A stretch of 64,000 nt of DNA from Microcella alkaliphila (GCF_004216855.1 NZ_SGXT01000013.1:124001-188000); one strand, 5' to 3'. Counted from the stretch's first letter, positions 24,374-35,580 are shown. Notes: a model not told the origin generated them from the letters alone. Program-made: numbers and translations.

Positions 24374-27300
24374 GTGCAGGAGTCGCGCGTACACTTGCGC
24401 GACGTGACTCTCGAGCGGTTAATTCCGGCGCTTCAGCGCGCCCAGACATTTTCTGACGCCCTCGAGTACGCGGGGCGTTCGGCCGAGTTCTCCACCGTCG
24501 AGGGGCTTCGCCTTCCGCTCATCGCGGGGCTGCTCGAGCGGCGCGACGGCCCGCAGTGCCTCCTCGCCATCACCGCGACCGGCCGCGAGGCGGAGGCGGT
24601 GCGCGAGGCGTGGGAGTGCCTCGACCCCGACGCCACCGTGCTCGACCTGCCCGCGTGGGAGACCCTGCCGCACGAGCGCCTCAGCCCCAGCGCCGAGACC
24701 GTCGGCCGACGCATCCGCACGCTGCGCGCGCTCGCCGACTGGGCGGATGCTCCCACCGGCACAATCGTGGTCGTCGCCTCTGTGCGCGCCGCTCTGCAGC
24801 CCCTTCCCGCGGGTCTCACCGACATCGAGCCGGTGCTGCTCGAGCTGAACGGCAGGGGTTCGGAGCTCTCCGACGTCACCCGCCGACTCATCGACCTCGC
24901 GTATTCCCGCGTCGACATGGTGACGCGCCGCGGCGAGTTCGCGGTGCGCGGCGGAATCCTGGACGTATTTCCGGCCGTCGCCGAGCATCCCGTTCGCGTC
25001 GAGTTCTTCGGCGACGAGGTTGATCAGATTCGCGAATTCTCGGTCGCCGACCAGCGGTCGCTGCCCGACACGGGCATCACGCGCGTCGAGTTGCCGCCGA
25101 CCCGCGAGCTGCTGCTCACCGACGGCGTTCGGCAACGCGCGCGCGAGATGCTGCACGAGTTTCCGAGCCTGTCGTCGATCCTCGAGAAGGTGGCCGAAGG
25201 CATTCCGGTCGAGGGCATGGAGAGCCTCGCGCCGGCGCTCGTCGACCGGCTCGTGCCGCTGACGACCTACCTGCCCGAGAACGCGGCCGTTGTGGTGCTC
25301 GGCCCCGAACGTGTGGCGACCCGCGCCGCGAATCTGGTCGAAACGAACCGCGAGTTTCTGAGCGCCGCGTGGCATGCCGCCACGGCCGGTGCCGAGTCGC
25401 CGATCGACCTCGACGCCGGCGACTTCCTGACCGTGCAGGCCCTGCGCGAGTCGGCCGGGGATCGCGCCTGGTGGACGGTCAGCCAGTTCGACGCCGACGA
25501 GCCCGGTGTCGTGCGCGTCGCCGCCGACCCGCCGCCGTCGTTCGCGGGCAAGAGCGGGGGAGCGGTCGACCACGTCGTCGACCGCCTGGCTGACGGCTGG
25601 AGCATGATCGTCGCGGCGGTCGGCCCCGGACTCGTCGAACGCGCCCGCGACGTGCTCTCGGACGCGGGCGCCGCCGCGCGTCCCGTCGACGCGCTGCCCG
25701 AGACGCTCGAGCCGGGCGTCGCGTACCTCGTGCGCGGCAGCGTCGAGCAGGGCTTCGAGCTACCCGACGTGAAGCTCGGGCTCTTCGGCGAGACCGAGTT
25801 CTATGGCCGCAGCGTCGGCTACGACTCGCGCCAGCCGAAGAAGCTCGCGAGCCGCCGCAAGAACGTCGTCGACCCGCTGCAACTGAAGGCGGGCGACTTC
25901 GTCGTGCACAACACCCACGGCATCGGCAAGTTCATCGAACTGGTGCAGCGCGAGGTGTCCACTGGCGGCGGCCGCAACGCCCAGAAGTCGACCCGCGAGT
26001 TCCTCGTCATCGAGTACGCGCCGTCGAAGCGCGGCTACCCCGGCGACAAGCTGTACGTACCCACCGACCAGCTCGACCTGCTCACCCGCTATGTCGGCGG
26101 CGAGGCACCGGCGCTCAGCAAGATGGGCGGCAGCGACTGGGCGGCCGCGAAGGGTCGCGCGCGCAAGGCCGTGCGCGACATCGCCGTCGAACTCGTGAAG
26201 CTGTACTCGGCGCGCATGTCGAGCAAGGGATTCGCGTTCCCTCCCGACACCCCGTGGCAGCGTGAGCTGGAGGAGGCGTTCCCGTACGCCGAGACACCCG
26301 ACCAGTTGACGACGATCGACGAGGTCAAGCGCGACATGGAGTCGCCGATCCCCATGGACCGCCTGCTCGCCGGCGACGTCGGCTACGGCAAGACCGAGGT
26401 CGCCGTGCGCGCCGCATTCAAGGCGGTGCAGGGCGGAAAGCAGGTCGCCGTGATCGTGCCGACCACACTGCTCGTCAAGCAGCACATGGAGACGTTCGCC
26501 GACCGCTTCGCCGGCTTCCCCGTTCACCTGCGCGCGCTCAGTCGATTCCAGTCCGACCGGGAGGCGAAGGAAACGATCGACGGGCTCGCGCGCGGCACGG
26601 TCGACGTCGTGATCGGAACCCACCGCATTCTCAGCCAGGGCATCGCCTTCAAGGATCTGGGCCTCGTCATCATCGACGAGGAGCAGCGTTTCGGCGTCGA
26701 GCACAAGGACGCGCTCAAGAAGCTGAAGACGAACGTCGACGTGCTTGCGATGTCGGCCACGCCCATCCCGCGCACCCTCGAGATGGCGGTGACGGGCATC
26801 CGCGAAATGTCGACGCTCGCGACCCCGCCGGAGGATCGGCACCCGATCCTCACCTTCGTGGGGCCCTACAGCGACAAGCAGGTGGCGGCGGCGATCCACC
26901 GCGAGCTCTTGCGCGAGGGCCAGATCTTTTACGTGCACAACCGCGTGTCGAGCATCAACCGGGTCGCCGCGAACCTCGCCGAGCTGGTCCCGGATGCACG
27001 CATCGCGATCGCGCACGGACAGATGAGCGAGAGCGCCCTCGAGCAGGTCATGGTGGACTTCTGGGAGCGCAAGTTCGACGTGCTCGTCTCGACGACCATC
27101 ATCGAAACCGGCCTGGACGTTGCCAACGCGAACACGCTCATCATCGACCGCGCCGACAAGTACGGGCTGTCGCAGCTGCACCAGCTGCGCGGACGCGTCG
27201 GCCGCGGGCGCGAGCGGGCCTACGCCTACTTCCTCTACGACGAGACGAAGCCGCTGACCGAGACCGCCCACGACCGGCTGCAGACTCTGGCGGCGAACAG

Positions 27301-27982
27301 CGACCTCGGCGGCGGCATGGCGATCGCGATGAAGGATCTCGAGATCCGCGGCGCGGGCAATCTGCTGGGTGCCGAGCAGGCGGGACACATCGCCGGCGTC
27401 GGCTTCGACCTGTACCTGCGCATGATCGGCGAAGCGGTCAGCGTCTTCCGCGGCGACGCGGCGGAAGAACAAACCGAGCTGCGCCTCGAATTGCCGGTGG
27501 ATGCGCGCATCCCCGAAGAATTCATCGAGTCAGAGCGGCTGCGCCTCGAGGCGTACCAGAAGCTGTCGACGGCGGCGGCTCCGGCGAGCGACGACGAGGC
27601 GCTCGGCCAGGTGCGCGAGGAGCTCGCCGACCGCTACGGCGACCTGCCTGAGCCAGTGCTCGCCCTGCTACGGGTGTCGCAGTTGCGCCGCACCGCGCAG
27701 AAGGTGGGGCTGTCTGACGTCGTCGTGATGGGCTCGAACCTGCGCCTCGTTGGGCGCGAGCTTCCCGACTCAAAGCAGCTGCGCCTGCAGCGCATGTACC
27801 CGGGGTCGAAGTGGTGGGGTCAGACGCGGACCGCGCAGGTTCCGCTGCCGAAGGACGCCTCAGACGACGACCTGATCACGTGGGTCGGGTCGGTGCTCGA
27901 GAACCTTTACGACGCGGGGGCGTCGTCGGATGCTCGTGGTGCGTCGGACGCGTCGGCGTCGGCGTCGCCGTCGGCGGGCTGA
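24374..27982 (+). CDS. mfd: Transcription-repair coupling factor
   Basis: A 1202-residue Mfd translocase that removes stalled RNA polymerase and recruits UvrA. Domains in order: UvrB-like N-terminal modules (~1-340), the CarD-like RNAP-interacting domain (LKAGDFVVHNTHGIGKF, ~510-580), the RecG-like helicase with Walker A GDVGYGKTEVA (~670) and DEEQRFGVEHK (~770), and the TRCF domain (~1020-1130). The GTG at 24374 has AAGG five bases upstream; a GTG ten codons on (24404) matches the usual protein start and cannot be excluded. Codon 16 (24419-24421) is the rare TTA. The 3' end overlaps the CPBP protease gene by 76 bp. Confidence 0.97.
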   Translation: MQESRVHLRDVTLERLIPALQRAQTFSDALEYAGRSAEFSTVEGLRLPLIAGLLERRDGPQCLLAITATGREAEAVREAWECLDPDATVLDLPAWETLPHERLSPSAETVGRRIRTLRALADWADAPTGTIVVVASVRAALQPLPAGLTDIEPVLLELNGRGSELSDVTRRLIDLAYSRVDMVTRRGEFAVRGGILDVFPAVAEHPVRVEFFGDEVDQIREFSVADQRSLPDTGITRVELPPTRELLLTDGVRQRAREMLHEFPSLSSILEKVAEGIPVEGMESLAPALVDRLVPLTTYLPENAAVVVLGPERVATRAANLVETNREFLSAAWHAATAGAESPIDLDAGDFLTVQALRESAGDRAWWTVSQFDADEPGVVRVAADPPPSFAGKSGGAVDHVVDRLADGWSMIVAAVGPGLVERARDVLSDAGAAARPVDALPETLEPGVAYLVRGSVEQGFELPDVKLGLFGETEFYGRSVGYDSRQPKKLASRRKNVVDPLQLKAGDFVVHNTHGIGKFIELVQREVSTGGGRNAQKSTREFLVIEYAPSKRGYPGDKLYVPTDQLDLLTRYVGGEAPALSKMGGSDWAAAKGRARKAVRDIAVELVKLYSARMSSKGFAFPPDTPWQRELEEAFPYAETPDQLTTIDEVKRDMESPIPMDRLLAGDVGYGKTEVAVRAAFKAVQGGKQVAVIVPTTLLVKQHMETFADRFAGFPVHLRALSRFQSDREAKETIDGLARGTVDVVIGTHRILSQGIAFKDLGLVIIDEEQRFGVEHKDALKKLKTNVDVLAMSATPIPRTLEMAVTGIREMSTLATPPEDRHPILTFVGPYSDKQVAAAIHRELLREGQIFYVHNRVSSINRVAANLAELVPDARIAIAHGQMSESALEQVMVDFWERKFDVLVSTTIIETGLDVANANTLIIDRADKYGLSQLHQLRGRVGRGRERAYAYFLYDETKPLTETAHDRLQTLAANSDLGGGMAIAMKDLEIRGAGNLLGAEQAGHIAGVGFDLYLRMIGEAVSVFRGDAAEEQTELRLELPVDARIPEEFIESERLRLEAYQKLSTAAAPASDDEALGQVREELADRYGDLPEPVLALLRVSQLRRTAQKVGLSDVVVMGSNLRLVGRELPDSKQLRLQRMYPGSKWWGQTRTAQVPLPKDASDDDLITWVGSVLENLYDAGASSDARGASDASASASPSAG

Positions 27983-28806
27983 GCGCCGTCGGTGGGCTCG
28001 TCGATCGCGCGCGGCGCGAGCGGCAGGGGCTTCGGAAACCGCACCGAGCCGGGCACCGTGTGCACGCGGTATACGGCGGCGGGAATGATGACGAGCGTGC
28101 GCAGGTCGAAGAGGGCGTGTAGCGCCATGACGAGCAGGATGCTGCCGCTCAGCACGTAGACGACGGTGAAAGCGAGCCCGATGAGTGTCGTGACGGCGAC
28201 ACCGACGGGCCCCTGGTACGCGTGCAGCAAACCAAAGACGAGGGCGGCGAGCCCGAAGGCGCTGAGCGGTTCGCCGGTGACGATGACGAGAAGGGCCGGC
28301 AGGGCGAGGCGGAACAGCAGTTCTTCGCTGACGCCGGCGTTGACCGACAGGGCGGCGCCCCAGCCGAGTTCGGGCCGGTTGCGGGGGAGGAGTGCGGCGA
28401 TGTCGCCGACGACGATGACGCCTCCCTCTTTGCGGGCGGAGCGGACGCCGACGACGGTGAGGATCGCGATGGCCGTCAGGGTGGCGATGATGAGCGCGAT
28501 GCCGATTCCGCCGCTGAGCCAGCCGCGCGCCGCGGCGATGGGGGCGAGCTGCTGGGTGGCGACGAGCAGTGGCTCCACGTAGTCGCGCGTGGCGATGAGG
28601 ATCGCGGCGCCCGTCAGGCCGAAGAGGACGAGTGACTCGATGAGCCAGCGCCGCATCATCTGCTGGCGTTTGGCGGTGGAGCGGTAGCGGCGGAAGCGCC
28701 GAAACTGCCGTCGGTCTTTCTGTCGGGCGCGCACGATGAACGCCGCGATGAGCGCCGCCGCCGCGACGGCGGCGATAACGCGGGTGAGCGGTTCTGCCTC
28801 GAGCAC
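27907..28806 (-). CDS. CPBP family intramembrane metalloprotease
   Basis: A 299-residue membrane protein of the CAAX-protease/bacteriocin-processing (Abi) group. The three metal motifs are in order: EELLFR (Glu-Glu and Arg), FGLLHAYQG and the late HALFD. About seven hydrophobic helices are visible; the stretch after TM1 is highly basic (KDRRQFRRFRRYR), which places it inside. The acidic Asp/Ala C-terminal tail (~40 residues) overlaps the end of mfd by 76 bp in the convergent direction. The substrate is unknown. Confidence 0.88.
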   Translation of the reverse strand: MLEAEPLTRVIAAVAAAALIAAFIVRARQKDRRQFRRFRRYRSTAKRQQMMRRWLIESLVLFGLTGAAILIATRDYVEPLLVATQQLAPIAAARGWLSGGIGIALIIATLTAIAILTVVGVRSARKEGGVIVVGDIAALLPRNRPELGWGAALSVNAGVSEELLFRLALPALLVIVTGEPLSAFGLAALVFGLLHAYQGPVGVAVTTLIGLAFTVVYVLSGSILLVMALHALFDLRTLVIIPAAVYRVHTVPGSVRFPKPLPLAPRAIDEPTDGAQPADGDADADASDAPRASDDAPAS

Positions 28807-29188
28807 GCCCCCACCCTGCCACGCCCGCCCTGCCGCCCGGTGTGTGCGCCCGCCGCTCGTCGCGCCCGCCTAGCCCTGCCGCGCCCCCTCGCCCGCCCGC
28901 CTAGTGCGCCCTGGCCTGCCCCTCGCCCGCGGACACACATCGCCCCCAAAACTCCTTCCACAACAGCGGAAGGCTGAATCTCGTTCGCCCGTTCCGCTGT
29001 TCTGGAAGGCGTCGCGGAATAGGTTGCTTCACTTCTCCGCTGTTCTGGAAGGCGTCAGACCAAAGGGCTTTCACTTTTCCGCTGTTCTGGAAGTCGCGGG
29101 GAGGGGTGAGGGCGTTCCGCGGCGGGCCGGTTGTCGGGGCAGCGACGGCAGGGGAGGGTGATCGCGCCCCTCCTGGCAGGATGGCCGC
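28807..29188. other. Divergent gap of 382 bp between the CPBP gene and mazG
   Basis: No credible gene; the one short plus-strand frame here is made mostly of repeat sequence. The left 120 bp are simple C-rich sequence. The right part carries four copies of a TTCC-N8-GGAA element (see the separate entry). The promoter of mazG must lie at 29093-29188, but I see no clear -35/-10 pair. Confidence 0.6.
28956..29092. repeat. Four copies of a 16-bp TTCC-N8-GGAA element, three in tandem
   Basis: TTCCGCTGTTCTGGAA occurs at 28992-29007, 29035-29050 (first base C) and 29077-29092, with periods of 43 and 42 bp; the intervening 26 bp also share a CACTT ending and a GGCGTC start. A fourth copy, with one change, lies inverted at 28956-28971. 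Each copy is itself a gapped palindrome (TTCC...GGAA), so it could bind a dimeric protein. It lies upstream of mazG. Confidence 0.75.
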
Positions 29189-29947
29189 ATGGCGATGTCC
29201 GACCCGGCCCCTGAGTCGAGCCCCCACCCCAGCCCCCATCCGAGCCCTGACCGGCGCGCACAACTCACTCCTGAGCCCCATCCCGAACTCGACCGTCTCA
29301 TCGCCGTGATGGCCCACCTTCGGGCGCCGGGTGGATGCGCGTGGGACGCCGAGCAGACCCACACCAGCCTCGCGAAATACCTCATCGAGGAGAGCCATGA
29401 GCTGGTGGAGGCGATCGAGCACGGCACCCGCGACGACATCCTCGAAGAACTCGGAGACGTGCTCTACCAGGTGCTCTTCCACGCCGACATCGCGGCCGCC
29501 GACCCGGATGCGCCCTTCACGATCGACGACGTCGCCCGCGTCAGCGCCGAGAAGATGATCGGCCGCCACCCGCACGTGTTCGGCGACGTCACCGCCGATA
29601 CCGCCGAGGAAGTTTCCGCGAACTGGGAGCAGTGGAAGCGGCAGGAGAAGCCCGCCCGAACCTCCTCGCTTGACGGCCTGCCCGTCGCGCTCCCGACTCT
29701 GGTCCGCGCCGAGAAGGTGCTGGGCCGCGCTGAGCGCATCGGTATCACCCCCACTGACGCCCCCACGACGGGATCCCCCGAAACGCTCGCCGACGAGACG
29801 GCGCTCGGCCACTACCTCCTCGCCCTCGTCGCGGACGCTCGTGCCCGCGGCCTCGACGCCGACCGCGCTCTCCGCGCCGCCGTGCGCGAGGTGGAAGACC
29901 GCATCCGCGCGTCGGAAACACAAAGTGCCCCCGCGCATCCTGAATGA
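29189..29947 (+). CDS. mazG: Nucleoside triphosphate pyrophosphohydrolase
   Basis: A 252-residue MazG that hydrolyses (d)NTPs to monophosphate and pyrophosphate, a housecleaning enzyme. Domain 1 has LRAPGGCAWDAEQTH and the metal-binding helices EESHELVEAIEHG and EELGDVLYQVLFHA (EEXXE...EXXD). The C-terminal portion is reduced relative to the two-domain E. coli protein. The N-terminal ~30 residues are Pro/Ser/His-rich; later in-frame starts are possible, since the first domain begins at about residue 35 (ELDRLIAVMAHLR). The repeat array upstream may hold its control region. Confidence 0.91.
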   Translation: MAMSDPAPESSPHPSPHPSPDRRAQLTPEPHPELDRLIAVMAHLRAPGGCAWDAEQTHTSLAKYLIEESHELVEAIEHGTRDDILEELGDVLYQVLFHADIAAADPDAPFTIDDVARVSAEKMIGRHPHVFGDVTADTAEEVSANWEQWKRQEKPARTSSLDGLPVALPTLVRAEKVLGRAERIGITPTDAPTTGSPETLADETALGHYLLALVADARARGLDADRALRAAVREVEDRIRASETQSAPAHPE

Positions 29948-29963
29948 TGCTTGACTGTGCGGC

Positions 29964-30887
29964 ATGACCATCGCTCCCGCGATCAGTGCCGCCGGTGTCG
30001 CCCGCTCATTCGGCGACGTGCACGCGGTTCGTGACGCCAGCTTCACGGCCCACTTCGGCCAGGTGACCGCGCTCATCGGGCCGAACGGCAGCGGCAAGAC
30101 CACGCTGCTTCTCATGCTTGCCACCCTGCTCAAGCCGGACGCTGGCGAGATCCGCATCGACGGCCACGACCCCGTCACTGACGCGCGCGCCGTGCGGCAG
30201 GTCACCGGGTGGATGCCCGACGTGCTCGGCTCGTGGGGAAGCCTCACCGTGCGGCAGTCCATCGAGACGACGGCGCGGCTCTACGAGCTCAGCCCCGCCG
30301 ACGCCCGCGCCCGCGCCACCGAGCTGATCGACCGCATCGGCCTCGGCCCGCTCGCCGACCAGCCAAGCCGCGTGCTCAGCCGCGGCCAAAAGCAGAAGCT
30401 CAGTCTCGCCCGCGCGCTCGTGCACCGCCCGCGGGTGCTGCTGCTCGACGAGCCAGCGTCCGGCCTCGACCCGGCCGCCCGCGTCGAACTGCGAGTCCTC
30501 GTGCGTGAGCTCGCCGCCGATGGTGCCGCCGTGCTGCTCTCGAGCCACGTGCTCGCTGAACTCGACGAGATGAGCGACGCGGCCGTCTACCTCGACCGGG
30601 GCGCGACCGCGAGCGCCGAAAGCGTCGACCGGGCACGAGCATCCGCCCGCCGCTGGCGCATCCGCGCCCTCGACGCGGCCGCCCTGACCGCGGCGCTCGC
30701 CGACGCCGGCCGCCCGGCCGTCGGCGCCGACCATCTCGGCGCCCTCGTCGAGGTGACCGGCGAGGCCGACGCCGCCGCTCTGCTCACCCACCTGGTGAGC
30801 GCCGGTGTCGGCATCGCCGCCTACGGCCCCGCCGTCGGCGACCTCGAACAGACCTTCCTCGACCTCGCGAAGGGAGGCGAGCGATGA
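29964..30887 (+). CDS. ABC transporter ATP-binding protein
   Basis: A 307-residue CcmA/NatA-type ABC ATPase. Walker A IGPNGSGKTTLL (residues ~36-47), Q-loop region TGWMPDVLGSWGSLTVRQS, a signature with arginine in place of the second glycine (LSRGQKQKLSLARAL), Walker B VLLLDEPASGLDP and the H-loop SSHVLAELDEM. The C-terminal ~85 residues are the regulatory domain of such exporters. It overlaps the permease gene by 4 bp (ATGA). The substrate is unknown. Confidence 0.92.
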   Translation: MTIAPAISAAGVARSFGDVHAVRDASFTAHFGQVTALIGPNGSGKTTLLLMLATLLKPDAGEIRIDGHDPVTDARAVRQVTGWMPDVLGSWGSLTVRQSIETTARLYELSPADARARATELIDRIGLGPLADQPSRVLSRGQKQKLSLARALVHRPRVLLLDEPASGLDPAARVELRVLVRELAADGAAVLLSSHVLAELDEMSDAAVYLDRGATASAESVDRARASARRWRIRALDAAALTAALADAGRPAVGADHLGALVEVTGEADAAALLTHLVSAGVGIAAYGPAVGDLEQTFLDLAKGGER

Positions 30888-31975
30888 GCCCGCGCCTCGC
30901 CGTTCTCGGCACCATCGTTCAGCTCGAACTGCGCCAGCGCATCCGCTCCGTGTCGTGGCTCGTGCTCGTCAGCGTCGTCTTCGTGCTCGTCGGCATCGTC
31001 ACCGTGTTGCTGTGGTTCGCCCTGCCCGCCTTCGGCAGTGATGACCTCGCGAGCGCCGGCATCTACTCGACCCTGATCTTCTTCGTGCTGCTCATCGGCT
31101 CGCTCGTCACTCCCGCCACGAGCGGCGCGGCCATCAACGGCGACCGGGATGCCGGAACCCTCGCCACCACGCAGGTCACCCTCGTGACGACGACGCAGCT
31201 CGTGCTCGGCAAGTTTCTCGCCGCGTGGACGGTGGCGCTGACGTTCCTCGCCGCATCCGTGCCGGCGATGCTGTTCACGGTCATCGTGGGGGAGGTGCGC
31301 CCCGACACGCTCGTCGCCTCGCTCGGGGTGCTCGTACTGCTGCTTGGTGTCGTCGCGGCTGTCGGCGTCGGGGCATCGGCGCTCATCACGCGCCCGCTGT
31401 TCTCGGTCGTCACGACCTACCTTGTCGTCGCGGCGCTGAGCGTCGGAACCCTCATCGCCTTTGGGCTCGGATCGTTGGCGGCCCAAACCACGGTCAGTTC
31501 GACGTACACGCCCCTGAACTACGACGAGAGCGTTTTCGACGGAGAGGAGGGTCGCTGGACGACCATCGTCTGCGGCGAGCCGCAGCTCAACAGCTACGAG
31601 GTGCCGCGCACGGACACAGTGTGGGGTTTCCTGGCGGCGAACCCCTACGTCGTCCTCGCCGACGCGTCGCCCCCCGTGTGGGATGAATGGGGCAACCCGC
31701 GCGATCTGTTCGGCGGCATCGCCTTCGCCGTTCGCGCCGCGCAGCAGCCACCCGAGCCTCCGCTCGACTACGACGAGTGCGCTGACGCGCGTGGCGAGGG
31801 TGGCCAGCAGTGGCAGCAGGGCCCCACACCCCGCGAGATTTACGACGCGAGCGTGCCGAGCTGGTTCGTGGGCCTCGCGATACACCTCGCCCTCGGCGGC
31901 GGGATGCTCGCGGCGGCGATCGCGCGCACGCGCACGCCGGCCGCATCCCTGCCCCGCGGCAGCCGGGTCGCGTAG
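30884..31975 (+). CDS. ABC transporter permease (ABC-2 type)
   Basis: A 363-residue membrane partner of the preceding ATPase. Five hydrophobic helices lie in the first ~200 residues (about 23-48, 58-80, 107-128, 136-158, 168-195), then a hydrophilic region of ~115 residues rich in Trp, Pro and acidic residues, and a last helix at ~327-347 (FVGLAIHLALGGGMLAAAIA). The block GAAINGDRDAGTLATTQVTLV is typical of ABC-2 permeases. The large external loop is uncommon for NatB-like proteins and may bind the exported substrate. Confidence 0.85.
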   Translation: MSPRLAVLGTIVQLELRQRIRSVSWLVLVSVVFVLVGIVTVLLWFALPAFGSDDLASAGIYSTLIFFVLLIGSLVTPATSGAAINGDRDAGTLATTQVTLVTTTQLVLGKFLAAWTVALTFLAASVPAMLFTVIVGEVRPDTLVASLGVLVLLLGVVAAVGVGASALITRPLFSVVTTYLVVAALSVGTLIAFGLGSLAAQTTVSSTYTPLNYDESVFDGEEGRWTTIVCGEPQLNSYEVPRTDTVWGFLAANPYVVLADASPPVWDEWGNPRDLFGGIAFAVRAAQQPPEPPLDYDECADARGEGGQQWQQGPTPREIYDASVPSWFVGLAIHLALGGGMLAAAIARTRTPAASLPRGSRVA

Positions 31976-32050
31976 CGCTGACCAGCTCGCGGTCGTGAGG
32001 TTCGCGCATGCGCGCGCCGAGCATCCACTAACGGGTGCGTCAACGAAAAT

Positions 32051-32216
32051 GGCGCCCCGTCAACCCGAATGACGAGGCGCCTTCGGCGCGCGGAGACCGG
32101 TGTCTCACTCTCGCGCCGCCGGTGGCGCGTCCCCCGACGCGACCACCTGGTGGTGATCCCGCGTCAGTGCGGGCGTGAATCAGCAGCAGCTGAGCACGCT
32201 CTCACCCTCCCCAGGG
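32051..32216. ncRNA. Candidate structured RNA or DNA element: eight consecutive hairpins
   Basis: Stems in order: 32051-32081 (11 bp, one mismatch, 9-nt loop); 32077-32089 (GCGCC-TTC-GGCGC, exclusive with the first); 32093-32106 (GAGAC-CGGT-GTCTC); 32112-32129 (CGCGCC-GCCGGT-GGCGCG); 32126-32141 (CGCGTC-CCCC-GACGCG, overlapping the previous arm); 32158-32173 (CCCGC-GTCAGT-GCGGG); 32173-32199 (GCGTG and TCAGC stems around AGCA); 32205-32216 (CCCT-CCCC-AGGG). ACCACC-T-GGTGGT is at 32142-32154. The first may simply terminate the ABC operon. The density suggests a folded RNA with alternative pairings, but no known family is recognised. Confidence 0.4.
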
Positions 32217-32254
32217 CGGTCTTTGCTGTGCTCGTGACCGATTATACATAACAG

Positions 32255-32283
32255 TTGTAATCATAACAACCGTTTGTTATTCT
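32255..32283 (+). promoter_or_regulatory. tetR promoter giving a leaderless transcript
   Basis: -35 TTGTAA (32255-32260), spacer of exactly 17 bp, -10 TATTCT (32278-32283). The -10 occupies -12 to -7 relative to the A of the ATG at 32290, so transcription would begin at the start codon itself. No ribosome-binding site precedes the ATG (only a T run), in agreement. Confidence 0.65.
32263..32280. promoter_or_regulatory. Candidate TetR operator within the tetR promoter
   Basis: ATAACAACCGTTTGTTAT is a perfect palindrome with 7-bp arms (ATAACAA / TTGTTAT) around CCGT. It fills the spacer and touches the -10, so a bound repressor would block the promoter. A weaker related site, matching at 10 of 14 symmetric positions, lies at 32248-32261 over the -35. 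Confidence 0.65.
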
Positions 32284-32289
32284 TTTTTT

Positions 32290-32892
32290 ATGGCGCGACG
32301 CTCCGACCCCACCCGCAAGCCCGAACTGCTCGCGCAGATCATCGAGTACTTGCGCGACCAACCGCTCAGCGCGGTCACCTTTCGCACGCTTGCCGACGCC
32401 CTCGGGGTGAGTCCGTTCACGCTCGTATACCACTTCGGCACGCGCGCCGAACTCATCGCCGACATCATTCGTGCGGTGGGGCAACGCCAGCAGTCCGTCA
32501 TCGACGCCGAGCTCGCGCTCGAGCCGTCGCTTGACGTGCACATCCAGGCGATCCGTGACTCGTGGGGAGGATTCCTGCACCCCGCGACTCGTGCGCTCTT
32601 GCGACTTGAGTTCGAGGCGGCCCTGCTGCAGGTCACCGACAGCGACCTCGAGGTCGGGGGCCGCGACGTGCACGATCGCTGGGTCGAGTGGGGTGCCGAG
32701 GCGCTCGAGCGCCTGGGCGTTCAGCGCGAGGCCGCCCTCGTCGAGTCTCGCGCCCTCGTCGACCAGCTGTACGGCGTGCAGTTCGACCTGGTCGTCACTG
32801 GCGATGAAGAGGCCGCGACCGCCGCCTGCGACGTCATGATCGACAGCTACCGCCGCCGCATCGAAGCGCTGCTGCCTGCCGCTGTCGCGTAG
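32290..32892 (+). CDS. TetR family transcriptional regulator
   Basis: A 200-residue repressor. The N-terminal HTH is clear: LLAQIIEYLRDQPLSAVTFR, then LADALGVSPFTLVYHFGTRAELIADII (shortened here to LGVSPFTLVYHFGTR). Residues ~60-195 form the helical ligand domain, with no recognisable ligand signature. There is no Shine-Dalgarno sequence and the promoter geometry predicts a leaderless mRNA. It probably represses itself through the palindrome at 32263-32280; whether it also controls the ABC transporter upstream is not shown. The hisS gene follows 47 bp downstream. Confidence 0.91.
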   Translation: MARRSDPTRKPELLAQIIEYLRDQPLSAVTFRTLADALGVSPFTLVYHFGTRAELIADIIRAVGQRQQSVIDAELALEPSLDVHIQAIRDSWGGFLHPATRALLRLEFEAALLQVTDSDLEVGGRDVHDRWVEWGAEALERLGVQREAALVESRALVDQLYGVQFDLVVTGDEEAATAACDVMIDSYRRRIEALLPAAVA

Positions 32893-32939
32893 CGGTTGCG
32901 GGGCCATCTCGCGCGCGACGCCGTGAGAGAATCGCCCTC

Positions 32940-35566
<2,627 letters not shown>

Positions 35567-35580
35567 CCGAGAAACGCAGG

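Larger units (their letters stand above)
31976..32289. other. 314-bp gap packed with hairpins, ending in the tetR promoter
   Basis: Between the ABC permease and tetR. The middle (32051-32216) consists almost wholly of consecutive inverted repeats (separate entry). The last 50 bp are AT-rich and hold the tetR promoter and operator. A 60-codon plus-strand frame (ATG at 32069) crosses the hairpins; it has no ribosome site, and I do not regard it as a gene. Confidence 0.7.

Noticed and set aside
25760-27472. 570-codon open frame on the minus strand inside mfd
   Set aside because: It is antisense to well-conserved mfd motifs and is an effect of high GC (few stops). The same holds for the long minus-strand frame at 4026-5846 inside the ABC-F gene and the frame at 59-880.
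32069-32251. 60-codon upstream frame as a leader peptide gene before tetR
   Set aside because: No ribosome site, it runs through all the hairpins, and no recognisable attenuator codon run is present.
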